Shown: positions 11,834-24,449, counted from the stretch's first letter. The stretch is DNA of 64,000 nucleotides from Aspidiotus rigidus (GCA_035079385.1 JAVHKY010000008.1:2030001-2094000), one strand, 5' to 3'. Notes: a model not told the origin generated them from the letters alone. Made by a program: numbers and translations.

Positions 11834-14237
11834 ATGTCCGAGGGAATTTCGGTACGTGAAAAATTCTTTCCGATCCAAGATATATCAGAAGTCGTTCGTC
11901 TTTTCAAATTCGAATTGGAGAATGCAAAGGAACCCGATTTAGCTCTCTTATCAATCGTCGTTGGCAGTATTGAAAATCTACTCACTTGCAATCGAACCTC
12001 TGTTGCGATCGCTGAATCTGAAATATTCACGAATTTGAAATTACCAGTAATAGATTATAAGATCGTTGACGCGTTGTATAAAAAATTTCATTCCACTATC
12101 AAAGGATACGTTGATTTGTCCACGTATGGTAATATTAAATATGCTACGAGGGAATTGGTCAAACGCGTATCCGACGTAATATGGAATTCATTAACTCGGA
12201 GCTACTACAAGGATCGAGCTCATCTGCAGAGCCTCTACAGTTATTTAACAGGTTCGAAGAACACAGCCGTTTTTAGAAAACGAATTCATCCCTCTTATCG
12301 AAAATATTTCATTTGCAGGTAATAAGTTGGACTGCTTTGGTGTCGCTTTTGCTGTCGTTGCTGCTTGTCAAGTCTTAGGCTTTAACGACGTACATCTAGC
12401 CTTATCAGAAGACCATGCATGGGTAATTTTCGGGGAAAATTCGAGTGAAACTGCAGAAGTAACTTGGCATGGTAAACATATAATCTGTTCAGGATTTACT
12501 ATTACGTAATCATTATTTTTGAGATATTAATGACCGATTTCTTCAGGGAAGGGCAATGAAGACAAACGAGGGCAATCAGTGGATGCTGGAACTGCGTCAA
12601 AGTGCTGGTTGTATTTGAATGGTTATCCTGTCCGATGTAACAGGCAAATGGAAGTGGCGGCTCTAGTGTCTGCCATCAATCCCAGTTTAAATGTGAATAG
12701 TGATGCAATTGAAGTAGCCTCTATGCAACAGAAATTATTATGGCTGTTGTACGATATGGGTCATTTATCTTTGTATCCTATGGCTCTCGGTAACATATTT
12801 TCCTGACGTAATATCCATATGTATTAAGGATGATTTGATAGAAAGTTTGCGTCCTCTCTCAGGAAATCTAGGTGATCTCGAAGAAGTGAATCCAACCGCC
12901 GGTAGACCATTGTGCTCCTCTTTATTCCAAGAGGCGGTCCTTAGTGCCCGCGTACATTACAAGAATATGCACGTGTACCCGTATACTTACCAAGGAGGTT
13001 ACTTTTACAGGCATAATATGTACAAAGAAGCTTTCGAAAGTTGGGCGAATGCTGGTGATGTCCTTAAACAGTGAGTATGCTTTTCACATTATTTAATCTG
13101 TCTAGGGTATTGTCGAAATTAGGAAGACGCGATATTCTATGATTAGGGCTTGAGGCTTATAGTGGAGTTAAATCCGTATATCACCCAAGAATTTTTAAAT
13201 CTATTCTTAAATTCATTAAGGAACTTTCTTTCTCTCTCTTTCTGGTGTCAGCGCATTAAAATAGTCACAAATGGTCTCGTGTACCAAAGACGTTAATCCA
13301 ATATCCCAAACCGTGCGCCCTCTCAATCTCAATGCAATGCCCATGACTATTTTCAGTATCATAAGATCATTGATCAGCCTTTCCGTTCCTTGCACTTCTT
13401 TACACGTCCCCTAATTCAGCAAGATTTATCATATTAACTGTAAGTTGACTGAATTATAGATATAACTACACTCGGGACGACGAAGAAATCTACAAAGAAG
13501 TGATGGAAATAGCGAACGAATTGATTCCGCATATTATGAAAGTCGTCAGCGGTCACAGTGCCCGATCTATTTTAAAAGATCCAGAATGTTTTGCTCATTT
13601 ACTCAGATTTTACGATGGTATTTGTCAATGGGAAGAAGGTAGTCAAACGCCAGTCCTTCATATAGGTTGGGCAAAACCGCTGGTCAATACGATTTCCAAA
13701 TTTGACGCCGACGTTCGTAGCCAGGTCGCAATTATCGAACACGATTTTCCGAACGACGGAGACGAAAATTGTAATAGTGTGCCGTCCAAAGTTGAAGACA
13801 AAAAAGAGAATGGAAAGTTGATCTGCGATGCGAACGATCGCTCGAAAAACGATATCGAATCGAATAACTTACATCCAGGTATACGGGAACTGACCGCCGC
13901 TTGTGGCGAAAAGTTACTAAATAGGGATTTTTTGCTCCAAGGTGGGGGCGAACCGTTCGTGGGTGACTCCGAAGTTTTAAACGTGTGTCCTACGGTGGAT
14001 AATGAAAATATATTCGAAAGTATATTGTCGGAGTCTCAACCGCCTAGAATAATACTATCGAGTGAAAAGATGAAGGGGTTGAAAAACCTACTTCTTGGTG
14101 AGAAATTGAATACGCACGCTATTTCCTTACAATTGACGGCGCAATCTCAAGTGCAAGTGGGTGGTAAGAAATCTGGTTTTCGAGATGCATCCGACGTTGG
14201 CATCAATATCAGATCGAAACGTTCTCGACGCGAGTAA
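11834..14237 (+). CDS. MEN1: Menin
   Basis: Menin is a nuclear scaffold that tethers MLL/Trithorax-type histone H3K4 methyltransferases and transcription factors such as JunD. Five exons: 11834-12251, 12319-12471, 12547-12789, 12863-13070 and 13460-14237, giving 1800 nt and a 599-residue protein (human about 610). Introns are 67, 75, 73 and 389 bp, all GT-AG, and all phases agree. Recognisable menin blocks in order: [14 protein letters not shown] near the N terminus, [18 protein letters not shown], then across the first junction [114 protein letters not shown] and, after a diverged linker, [11 protein letters not shown] and [10 protein letters not shown]. The C terminus ends in a basic KRSRRE resembling the nuclear-localisation tail of human menin. 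The start codon was chosen at 11834 because the upstream in-frame codons do not include another ATG. The variable linker between FYDGIC and SEKMKG is the family's unconserved region. Confidence 0.5.
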
Positions 14238-17200
14238 TATAACACAAATTACTGTAATTTAATTTAAGACTTGAAAAGTCTCTAAACTTGAATACGATCG
14301 GATAAAATCAAAATCCTTTTACAAATCTTATCGATTTGTCGGTAACCGCTTTATTTTTCTGTTGCTGTGGTTGCATGATATATTTTAATCATTTGTTGAC
14401 TTCTTGTTAAAGATTTGTAGTTGTGTACAAATCGATAAGCATATCGATCGCGTGATACTTGTACGAAAGATCTTGGTTGTGATAATTTTTGTTTCCTCTC
14501 CTTTAACACGTAAGTACGGATAATATGAAACAAGTGGTTAACTCGCAATTTCATTTCATTCCTTATTTTTCCTTTATGAACTAATACGTATATTATTTTA
14601 ATCGTTTTTTTCTTTTTAATTGTAAATTATCTTATGCGTCTAACGCACGGTAAATTCGTTCTAGTTGTAGATGCTTCAACTTTTCGCTATGACCATATGT
14701 ATTGAAAGAGAGAATTTTATTAAAACGTGTTGGATAAAAATCTAAATTCACAAAATTCTGTGCCATGGAGAGTTCGAAGTAAAGTATCTACAAATATAAC
14801 GATATTCTGCTTTTTTAGTTTGGTTAACCATTGAAAATGATTCTAAGTATTTTAATATACGTAAAACCTCCCCTTTATTACCGTTTTATTGTTACTATTT
14901 TACTAATGAATCGTTTTTGTGAGAGCTGTCGAAAATGGTGGACTCTGCATTCGTGCCCATCATACTATCAATTGATGAAATTCGAAAAGCACTCTTCTTT
15001 ATCTCAAATTCAGTATTGCATTTATTCATTTACTTGTTATTATTATCATTGTTACTGTATTATTTTTCGTTTCCTTGCGTGAACATCTTTGCAAAATGGC
15101 TATTCACAATAGCCGTATGCTGTAAAGAAACAAATCATGCTAGTCACCGAAACACGTTAATATCAGTGAATTCATTGAGATATTCATGTCAGACATGAAT
15201 TAAATTTATTTTAACAATCTTCATTTTTTTCATAATTCATAATTTTTCGTAAACCATTATTACCGAAAATACGATTTTTATTATCACGTGCCATGAACCT
15301 TTTTTTTTTCCTGAGCGTGTGTGAATTATTCCTGTAATGTCTAGTATGTGATATACCTCGAAAAAATTCCAGAATTTGTTAAAATACCTAAAAAATTACC
15401 TAGAAAACGCTTATAATGTTATAATATTGAGGAATATATGATTTCGAATTCCTTATAACTATTTTTAAACGTTGCATTTCTTTACTTTTTGATTAAGTTA
15501 TAAGAGTTATAATTCATGTTTTTAATATAAGATGACATTTTAAGACAATATACTATTTTTAAAATCTAAAATTTCAATGTACCGTAGTCTATTCGACCGA
15601 ATTTCGCACTCTTCCATCTTGAAGATTCTACAAAAGGGAACTGAGTGTCTTTTTAATAGTTCGTTAACCATTTTTACTGTATTGCTTTTGATTGAATTTT
15701 TTCCCCTTCGTTTTTATTCTTATGACGTTTAACATAATTAGATTTGTGATATAGTTCTCGCGTATTCTCGTAATTTATGTAAGAACAAAAATAGAATACT
15801 AGAAATATCATTATTACTGTAAACGGATAAGTATTGTAATATTTTAGTTCCTTTTGTAGTTAGTTCATGACGTGTTATGTTTCGTTAACATATTCTTCAA
15901 TCATTTTTTCGACATTTTTCCGTTACGTTTTAATTCTTACTTGTGTTAGTATGACTTAAGTTATTATGTTTCACATTTTTCGATGTTTCCCTTCAATGAC
16001 TAGTACTGTGACTTTCGGAGAAATATTCATAAACTCTACGTAATTCGTTTATATTCTCTTCCTTCTCAGTTATTTCATTTTCATTCATTAATTTTAACTT
16101 TTCATCTTCTTGCACAACCCATGCTTCATTTTTTTTTTCTATATCATTAGTATTAAAAATAGCGTTAATCATCATTCTTATCGATAATATTGAATTTTAT
16201 TGACCACGCTGTAATTATTTTGCCTGAGATTCGCGTCCAAAATTTTGTTTTCGAACTAATAGATATAGGAATTTATATGCTTTTCTCCATATCAATTTAC
16301 TTTTCAACTTCCTAATTTTAGCTTCGCGTATTAAATATTACAATATCGATTTTTGTGCCCGCGAAGATACTAATATGTAGACGAGTTTTGTTTTCTCTTT
16401 TTATTTGAGTCTTACTACTATAACAGTCGAGTACAGTCATATCACTTATTGAAAACTATATGAAAGTGCTATTAGAGGTTACAATAAATCTTTTCTCCTT
16501 TTAGAGACTCTACTTTTAAATCCAAAATTCTGCTGACCTACACCATCCAAGAACTTGATACAAAGGAGGACTAAAAGTCAATGAAACCAATGAAGTTGAT
16601 TACAAATATCAAGGGGACCTACTGGGGTAGGGAAACTAACCACGACAACAGGAAATGATAAAAGATCAACGCGATATTTATTTTGGATCATATTTTATTA
16701 ATAATATGACGGTCCTAATCAATATTACATCACAGATATCTGCAAATTTAAAATCGCAATACACAAAACTTAGTATCGAGTACTAGACATTCAATCATCA
16801 TTTCTTGAGCTTCAGTTTTCCTCAATAACGCCAACTAAATGAAAATATTAATTCTTAGGAAAAATGGAAGAATAATCTCTAAACACTAAGAAAAGGCAAA
16901 CTTTCGTTGGCTAGCTTTTCATTGCTGGCAAGTAGGCCCACGTTGACAGATCGATCAACAAATGTGGCAATTCATTGAATCTTTGCTGTCTATTTTTAGA
17001 AATATTGAGTCTGTATGACGAGAGGAATTTTATGAATATAACTAGTAAGACAAATCACATGTAAATAACAAAATAAATTAGAAAAAAAGTAGAATTAAAA
17101 ATAATTACGCGAAATTAAACCGCGCGATTTTTAAAAAAGAAAAATAACAAATTTTCATTTGCAAGGAATTGCATAAATGAAATATGCTCCGTAGAAACTA

Positions 17201-17464
17201 GTTTCATTTTAGAAAAAACTTCTTACTAGTTAAAATTTCTAGATATCAAATTAAAAAATATTGAATTGATACGTAATGTAGGCTTTCGATATTTTTGTCG
17301 CATCGGCTGATGGAAACTTTAATTTGATGTAGGTACCTATTCGATTGAATAAAATGTACACGGTCTTATTTCACAAACATATAGGTATACTAGAGTATCA
17401 GCTTGTACCGGTGCCAAGTGCATTGATGTATTAAATTATCCCCTGTATTACCTTGGTATAGATT
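14238..17464. other. Convergent 3' region between menin and acylphosphatase
   Basis: AT-rich sequence between two convergent genes. It probably holds the menin 3'UTR; possible poly(A) signals on the plus strand include AATAAA near 16481. ORFs here (such as 14831-15198 and 15993-16175) are low-complexity and show no domain. No mobile element with clear ends was found. Confidence 0.5.
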
Positions 17465-20400
17465 TTAAAAGCGTATACTAAAATTCTTGAATTCTGGTCG
17501 AACTACGTATTCCAAATTTGACAAGTCGCATTTTTCGATATAACTTCCTGGACTTCCTTCTTTTGATAACCACTTGATTCTGGAAGAAGAAAGGAAGAAA
17601 TTTTTTCTTAATGTCAAAACAATGAACCACCGTAGGATTGAGACAATTTCTCTGCAGTTTTAACGGATAAGGTGTTAGAATAAATCTTTTAGATAAGATT
17701 TACAAAAAAAGTAAAAGTTTTGAGGTTCCTATAAGGCGAGAAATTTTTACGATTATTAATCGAGCGCTTACTTGTTTATAATCCCAATTTGATAGGCAGA
17801 GAAAAGTTGTAGTATAAAACACATTTTCTACTGAAAAATTGACTTCTAGAAAAACATCGGACACCTGTATATTTCACTCTGTAGCCTCACTGTTGAGATA
17901 TCCTCTTTATCTCTCATTAGGTAAGGACCTAATTAGGTGATTTCATCTTGGTCTCTCTGTCAGAAATACAGGGTGCGCCAAAATGATGTTAGGTACCTGC
18001 CAGTTAAATGTGGATTTGGACTGAATTCGTTGTCGCTCAGAAACAGGAAATGTTACTTGTATAGTTTAATAAATGTACGAAATTTGTATCTCAATTTTAT
18101 CTTCAATTTGCATTCCTACCCAACTTTTTACACTTTTCTGAGGCGAGTTATGGACCAAAATGAGCCAAAAATTAACCCACTTGGAGCTAGGATTTCCCAA
18201 AATGGAAATTGAAAATTCCCTGAAGTTCAAGCTTCATAGGATTAGGTACCTATTCAGATATTTTTTTCAGAATCAGCGTTAAATTTCATTTTCAAATCAA
18301 GTTAATAATATGAATGTTCAAACAATTTTTAATTTTTGAGAATTTTGGCTAATTGGCCAATTTTTAGTACATTTTGGTCCATAACAAAGATTATTGTAGA
18401 AACTTTGTAATTGGCGCAAATTAAAGATAAAATTCAGATATAAGTTTCGTACATTTGAAGTTTACATGATTGTAACATTTCGCGTTTTTGCGCTCGTACA
18501 AATTTAGTCCCAAATTCCATTTAATGTTAACATCATTTTGACGCACCCGGCATAAGATTGGGAACTTCTATCATCTTAGATTATTCTTGTACCATCATCA
18601 TCACCAAGTCTACTAAGGTCCTTAAGTCTTCCTGCGGAAGCTCGTAAGCTACGACTTCATAAATACCTCACCTACATGATTGTACATGATTTAGAGCTTA
18701 GAGCATTATCAGCTCAAGCATAATCCGATTCCAGTTGCGCAGCGCTAGTAGGTATCTGATCTTATCATTTATCACCATCATCTAGCGCCTGCACGGTGCA
18801 CCAACCTCAGTCTGCCGTACAATGTTGAATTGAGAAGTACCGGCAAAACTACAGTCGGCAAAATAAGCCTTTCGGTATTGCCAACTAAAGGCTGAGAGAA
18901 GTCTTATTCCCTTGAATGTTGTTTTGCAAATACGTTCATTCAATTTTTTACGGCAGAAGTCCTGTAGCCACCACCATGAAATGATCGAATCGAATGTTTG
19001 TAGTAAATATGGTCGAAGAGAGAAAATTCAATCGAAAGGACGTTCCATTTTTCGTTCATTTTGTTATTCATATTTCTTCCGATACGCTTCCGATAATTAT
19101 CGCTTTATTTTCTGATGCATTTCGGTTTCAAGAAGTGCAGTCTACACCACGGTCTACGCGTATAGGTAGGTCATGGCCATGAATAGTTTCATCTTCTGGA
19201 CTTTATCTATACAGTTCGATGGTGCCTATAGCAGTCTGACGAAGATTCACTGATGATTTATACATTAATCTTTTCAGGCATGAATTCTGAATAGCGTGGA
19301 GAGATCTTAAGTGATTTTACTTGAAGTTATCCTAAAGGTAGGAATAGAAAAGAAGCTTGAAATACTTGAACCTAATCATGAAAGGAAAGAAAGGTTGAAA
19401 AATTTAGAACCGATAACACATGAGATTCGGTAAAACTTTGAGCGTCGAGTCCAGTCCTCTGCTGCAGAGAAAAATTGGGGATTGGATAACATCTTGGGGT
19501 TTGCGATGAACTATAGAATATCTTCAGCCCTTCTATCAGGGAAAGAAATTTGGAATGATACCAAACTATAAGTAGGTACACCAGTGAAAAACAATCTTAC
19601 CAAATGTCTTCTTACTTAAGTGAGTACCCACCTACCTATATATTTTTCTTATTTACTGTATGTGTTTGTTTTTAGCTACTCATATTTTTGTAACTATTTT
19701 CAGGTGCCTATGAAGGTGCCATTAAAAACTTCAAACTTTACCATGAATTCTCAGTTCGAAACCTGGTAGGTACACATTTTTTCTACCTAATCCTTAACAG
19801 TACCTAGCTAGAAAAATATTTTAGGGCAATTATCATCCGTTTTAATAATTAATATTGGCGTTTTCTTCATTCAACTGAACAAACCTCTATGATATTCCAC
19901 CTAATGAACTCGGGTCGACTTCTTGTTGCCTATCGAATATTCGATTCCTTTCAACTATAAGTAGGTAGCCTGTGTAAATTATTTTTTGTTGAATCAATAA
20001 TGTTTTGTAATCTTAATAATAGGAAAAAATGTCAATTCTTCAATGGAATTATCGAATGATGACGAACATTACTCTATTTTAAATCTAGTTTAACCAGAAA
20101 TTCGGGGATAAATACTTACATTTCATCTACGCAGTGCTTTTCCCCTTGCATTTTACCAACAATAGTTCCTCGTTTACTATTTTTAACCCAACCTACAATG
20201 TTTAATGCCGTACATTTATCACGACAATATTTGGTGAAGTAGACTCCTGAAAATTTATAAAAATAATCTTCATTAGCATAGAAGTTCTTCGACGAAGTGA
20301 ATTCCTCTCACTCATCTAAGAATGGCGTGTACACACCGGCAGAAGTGATCTAAGCATACAAAATACAAACCTGCGTCTCAAAAAGAACACACCCACCAGC

Positions 20401-20511
20401 GCATAATTTTACAGTAAATAAATGAATACTTCAATAGGCCTACGTACCTTGAACTTTACCAAACACTTCGAATTCTACCGAAATGATTTGATCGGCAGTT
20501 TCGGATACCAT
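17465..20511 (-). CDS. Acylphosphatase (ACYP family), catalytic Arg position is Thr
   Basis: Acylphosphatases hydrolyse the carboxyl-phosphate bond of small acyl phosphates in the cytosol. Three exons on the minus strand: 20511-20448, 20246-20120 and 17579-17465, joined by GT-AG introns of 201 and 2540 bp with matching phases; 306 nt, 101 residues, the normal ACYP length. Exon 1 ends FEVFGKVQ, exon 2 continues GVYFTKYCRD then IVGWVKNSKRGTIVGKMQG, and exon 3 reads IKWLSKEGSPGSYIEK and ends FKNFSIRF. This is the family order FGKVQGVxFRxxT, GWVxNTxxGTVxGxxQG, WLxxxGSP, F.I. The conserved active-site Asn is present (N44, in WVKNS), but the residue after GVYF, normally the phosphate-binding Arg, is Thr26 (codon ACC). 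The family call is firm; enzymatic activity is uncertain. A fold-back transposon sits in intron 2. Confidence 0.5.
17968..18551. mobile_element. Fold-back element, family F, copy 2, inside acylphosphatase intron 2
   Basis: The left arm begins CAGGGTGCGCCAAAATGATG and the right arm ends in the inverse CATCATTTTGACGCACCCGG. The arms share text with copy 1 at 7958-8517: ATCTTCAATTTGCA and CTACCCAACTTT in the left arm, TTTTGGTCCATAAC and AACATTTCGCGTTTTTGCGC in the right arm. The interior is AT-rich without coding capacity. Two copies in one window confirm a dispersed family. Confidence 0.5.
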
Positions 20512-22270
20512 TGATGAGAGTGGATTTGGTGCGTCTTTCAGCTAAAAATTGTAATCCCCTCCGACGCCAAAAAATGTGCGTCTTAATTTGACTCAATTTC
20601 TGTTGAACTTTTGAGATATCAAATGAGATAAATTGCGTTAATTAAAAAATCAAAAATATGGTGAACACGAAACCCTTGAATAAATTTGCAAACGTACGCT
20701 TGACGTTCACTTCACAGACTGTTTCAGTAGTAGTTATAACCATTTCTATTTTGGTTAGTCCCTCTGTGTTTATGTTGAGAAACTAAATACGGTCCTTCGC
20801 TCCCCTTCATCTCAGCAGCATCCGAAGCCAATAAACGTGAAATGCGATTTAATTAAAAAATTTTGCTAAACTCTTTTTATCCGCTGTTGTCCTGTGCATT
20901 GTAATCTGATGAGAATTTTTAGATTTGCCAAAAATTTGTTTTCTTCGGGGGTCACGGACTAAGGCTCAAATACCACTGCGCGTAATATTTCGTTTCCATC
21001 ATCCGATAATCTTTCGATTGTTGTAAATATTGATGCAGCGATTTACCGCGCAACAAATCGAGTAAATAAAGCTGTCAAAATTGTTGCCATTTGGCAGATC
21101 AAGAAAAGTCAAGAAAAGAAAAAAAATCTCACACGACTGCTGAAAAATCGCACGTGCTATAGCCATCCCATAAATATTATTAGCCTACATGTGTTTTGCG
21201 TTGTGATTTTTCTTCGGTGGTCCCTGAACCCCGAGTTTATAAATTTCTACCTTTTTTTCTTTCTCTTTAACACGTTATCATTTGAAAAAAGCGCTTCTCG
21301 TCTAGGGTCCCTCGCGCAAGTTATATGGTTCCAAGGCGGGTGGAGGCTCTGATCATCATTGGGGACGTAGTTTCGTGAGGACAGGAGCTCTCACTACTCT
21401 ACAGACTTGAGAGAATTTTTTAAGGTGACCATGGGTTTTTCGGTTTTCCACCGTCATAATTTAAATTATATTGACGTGCACTCATGAAAACAATTATTGT
21501 AATTAATGAGATATCTACAATTCACGAATTTCTATTGCGCGAGAGCTAATTACTACTTTTTTCGTCAGGCTTGAGACACAATTAGTTTTGTAAACTCGGT
21601 TAATTTTGTAACAAGTAAAAGCATAGTCCGTATCGCATGCTATTACCAAAATAGCGTAAAGAAATATACTACTGTTATTATTATAACTCTGTCTTCATTG
21701 TATTAATTCATCATTCTTCTCTTAATTCTTTTCTTATTTAACGATTAAAATGTGTGATTACATTTATGCTTTTACACTCTAGCAGTTATAATTTCAGCAG
21801 GGTACCTGTCTATATGCTCTCATAATCTTCATAGTTTTACTAGTATTGGGCGAATACACGCCTCGACGCAGAGAAAGCTGCTTCGTAGGTATTTGTATAC
21901 AGTAGAATACCTACTATATATACAAACCTGAACTACGCGGTGTGGACTCGACGATTATGCGAGATTGATCTTAGTTGAAACGCATAAGAGAAGAACATGT
22001 AAGTTTTGTTTCGTAGGTCGCGCAGTTTGAAAACTTAGATTAGATTTAAGGTTTTAAGACATGATGACATGAATGTAGCAACTGAATATTATGGAAGACT
22101 CCGAACTGTAGGTAGATAGTGAAGGACATCACGTACTTCAAAGTACTCAAAATTTTTTTGGTTTATCTTAATCGTGTATCAGTTGAAAAGTTTTAGATAG
22201 AAAGATGACAAATCACCGCGTGATGAATTCAGTTATGTTAACTGGAGTCGCCGCACAGCCAACTTTATAT
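20512..22270. other. Intergenic region between acylphosphatase and the Penelope elements
   Basis: The first bases upstream of 20511 are the presumed acylphosphatase 5'UTR and promoter, by position. No ORF, tRNA or repeat with readable ends was recognised in the rest. Composition is AT-rich and unremarkable. Confidence 0.5.
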
Positions 22271-22321
22271 ACAAGCAACACACGTCAACAAAAAAATTTC
22301 TTCAGACTTCAGAGAGCTTAG

Positions 22322-24169
22322 TCGCATTCCGCTTCCGCGGCAAAACGCGGTAACGTTTTCCGAACAGATTTTGTCAATAGGGACGACGTGAGATCAGAAG
22401 CCCGGACTAAAATTGGAAAAGTACTGTTGGACATCAAAGAGGATATGTGCCGAACCTATGACAGAACGCAAGTAATGCAGAGGAAGGTCACAAATCTACA
22501 AAAGAAGATCCGACAGAACGACCTGATTTTGACAAAGGCGGACAAAGGCAGCACGGTAGTGGTAATGGAGAAGGAGGACTACACCCAAAAAGTGGAGTCG
22601 CACATCGCAGTTAATGGATACCAAGATCTAGCAAGGGACCCAACACGGAAATACCAAGATAACCTGAAAGCTGTGTTGAAACGGAACAATGTACCCGGCA
22701 ATGGAAGGACGCTTGAGATGAACCCGGTTGCACCAAAACTCAAGGGGCTTGTAAAACTCCACAAAGCGAACCGTCCGATGAGACCCTTGGTCAACAGCAT
22801 TCAATCACCATGCTACAAGATAGCAAAGATCGTAGCCACATTCCTGAAAGAAAACTACCAGTTTGCACCCAGACGAAGTATCAGAAACAATGGAGAGCTG
22901 AATGAGCAACTGGACAAGTTGGAAATCAGGAGTAACGACAAGCTGATATCCTTTGATGTGACTAATATGTTTGGTACCATACCGAAGGAGGAACTTCTCA
23001 CTCTGCTCAAAAACAACAGATACCATGAGAACCCCGATGGGTCGAAGTACGCCAACATAGTGGAGGAGATCTTGAGCCAGAATTACTGCCGCTTCAATAA
23101 CAGGTTCTACAGTCAGGAAAGGGGACTTGCGACGGGATCACCGCTGTCACCAATACTGGCGGAGATATTCATGAATGATATGGAAAACAAGATATTGAAG
23201 GGCAGTAAGTTCAGAAACTCGATCAAACACTGGGCCAGATATGTAGATGATATCCTAATTGTGTGGTCAGGCACTGATAGACAGGTGGATCTATTCCTTT
23301 CAGAAATGAACGCGATGAATGAGAGCATCAAATTCACAGTGGAAAAAGGCAATGAGACCATCAACTATTTAGACCTTACACTCACAATGGAGAACAATAG
23401 GATAGAATACAAAATCCACAGGAGGCCGACGCATACTGACACCATCATCCCAAATGACTCCTACCGCCACCCCAGGCACAAGTTAGCGGCAATCCAGAAC
23501 TACTGCTATCGGGCAATTTCCATCCTCAAGAACAACGAAGAGAAGAGGAAAGAGATCGAGATAGCAAAGCAGATCGCAGAAGCCAATGGCTACCGCAGAT
23601 GTGTGGTGGAGGGAGTCTTTGGGAAAATGGAAACAAAGAAAGGAACCCATGATAGCATGGTGAGAAAGTACTCCGGATCGATACCATATATAGGAAAGTA
23701 CACAAACAAGGTGATAAAGGCGTTCAATGGCTACGATGTGAATGTGGGTATCCAGAATAACCAACCCATGGTGAAGAGAATCAGCAATGACCAGATGGAA
23801 CAAAAGGACAAGGAAAGCTTGAGCGGAGTATACAAGCTCAGTTGTGAACAGTGCGAGGGGATCTATATCGGTGAGACTGGGAGAAAGTTTGAGATCAGGA
23901 GAAAGGAGTACAAAACGTCGAGGGAGAAAGAAGATGGCAAGTCACTGTTTGGGAAACACTGTAACGAGGAAAACCACGATGGAGAGGGAATATTTGAAGT
24001 CATACACGTAGAGAATCGCACAAAGAGAAGAAAACTCTGGGAACAAATGGAGATTGCAAAAGCCAAGAGGAAGAAAGCCTGCCTCTTGAACAATGTAATC
24101 ACATTTGACAGCGAAAAATTATTCGGCCTGGTGATTGGACGAGAGAAGAAGAACGGAACCAACCAATGA
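22322..24169 (+). CDS. Penelope-like reverse transcriptase with GIY-YIG endonuclease domain
   Basis: The frame is open from the TAG at 22319 to the TGA at 24167-24169, about 615 codons, with no stop or frameshift. The first in-frame ATG is at 22445, so the true start is uncertain and the N terminus may be short relative to the family. Numbering from 22388: ADKGSTVVVMEKEDY near residue 57, a palm-domain block FDVTNMFGTIPKEE, QERGLATGSPLSP, the catalytic YVDD at 285-288 (23240-23251), NYLDLTL, and RRPTHTDT. The C-terminal GIY-YIG nuclease spans about 480-545: SGVYKL, C-x2-C, IYIGETGRKFEIRRKEY. Most relatives, including the neighbouring copy, have KEH where this one has KEY; that His is well conserved in the nuclease, so endonuclease function may be affected. 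Codon use is richer in G and C than flanking DNA. An unbroken frame implies a young insertion. Confidence 0.5.
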   Translation, partial: SHSASAAKRGNVFRTDFVNRDDVRSEARTKIGKVLLDIKEDMCRTYDRTQVMQRKVTNLQKKIRQNDLILTKADKGSTVVVMEKEDYTQKVESHIAVNGYQDLARDPTRKYQDNLKAVLKRNNVPGNGRTLEMNPVAPKLKGLVKLHKANRPMRPLVNSIQSPCYKIAKIVATFLKENYQFAPRRSIRNNGELNEQLDKLEIRSNDKLISFDVTNMFGTIPKEELLTLLKNNRYHENPDGSKYANIVEEILSQNYCRFNNRFYSQERGLATGSPLSPILAEIFMNDMENKILKGSKFRNSIKHWARYVDDILIVWSGTDRQVDLFLSEMNAMNESIKFTVEKGNETINYLDLTLTMENNRIEYKIHRRPTHTDTIIPNDSYRHPRHKLAAIQNYCYRAISILKNNEEKRKEIEIAKQIAEANGYRRCVVEGVFGKMETKKGTHDSMVRKYSGSIPYIGKYTNKVIKAFNGYDVNVGIQNNQPMVKRISNDQMEQKDKESLSGVYKLSCEQCEGIYIGETGRKFEIRRKEYKTSREKEDGKSLFGKHCNEENHDGEGIFEVIHVENRTKRRKLWEQMEIAKAKRKKACLLNNVITFDSEKLFGLVIGREKKNGTNQ

Positions 24170-24384
24170 GACGGCAGGAATCCAGGTAGCCAATAGAAAC
24201 GCAGCATTTAGAACAATAGATTGAACCAATCACAAAGCAGTATGTTTTAGCCTATAAGAACACAATGTCATATTATTGTAAGAATAAGTTTCTAAGAAGT
24301 GAACCAATCACAACACAGCATTGTTATAGCCAATAAGATCATAGTGTTATACTATAAAAACTCATGGTTAAGGTCTTGTTCTCC

Positions 24385-24441
24385 AGTTGCGACACAACTG
24401 ATGATGGGATAACACCCGAAAGTACTCTTGTATAAGCAACT
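24385..24441 (+). ncRNA. Hammerhead-ribozyme-like motif at the end of Penelope element 1
   Basis: The core-like strings are CTGATGA (24398-24404) and GAAA (24418-24421), separated by a potential stem II, GGG/CCC (24406-24408 with 24415-24417), preceded by one unpaired T. Stem III can form from GTAC/GTAT around a tctt loop. AGTTGC (24385-24390) can pair with GCAACT (24436-24441) as stem I. Penelope-like elements are known to carry minimal hammerhead ribozymes near their ends. The T at position 10.1 and an imperfect 15.1-16.1 pair mean the copy may be inactive. Confidence 0.5.
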
Positions 24442-24449
24442 AATAAAGT

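Noticed and set aside
19372..19581. Candidate last exon of acylphosphatase (acceptor ctgcag| near 19462)
   Set aside because: Translation does not give the WLxxxGSP block and soon stops; the exon at 17579-17465 fits perfectly.
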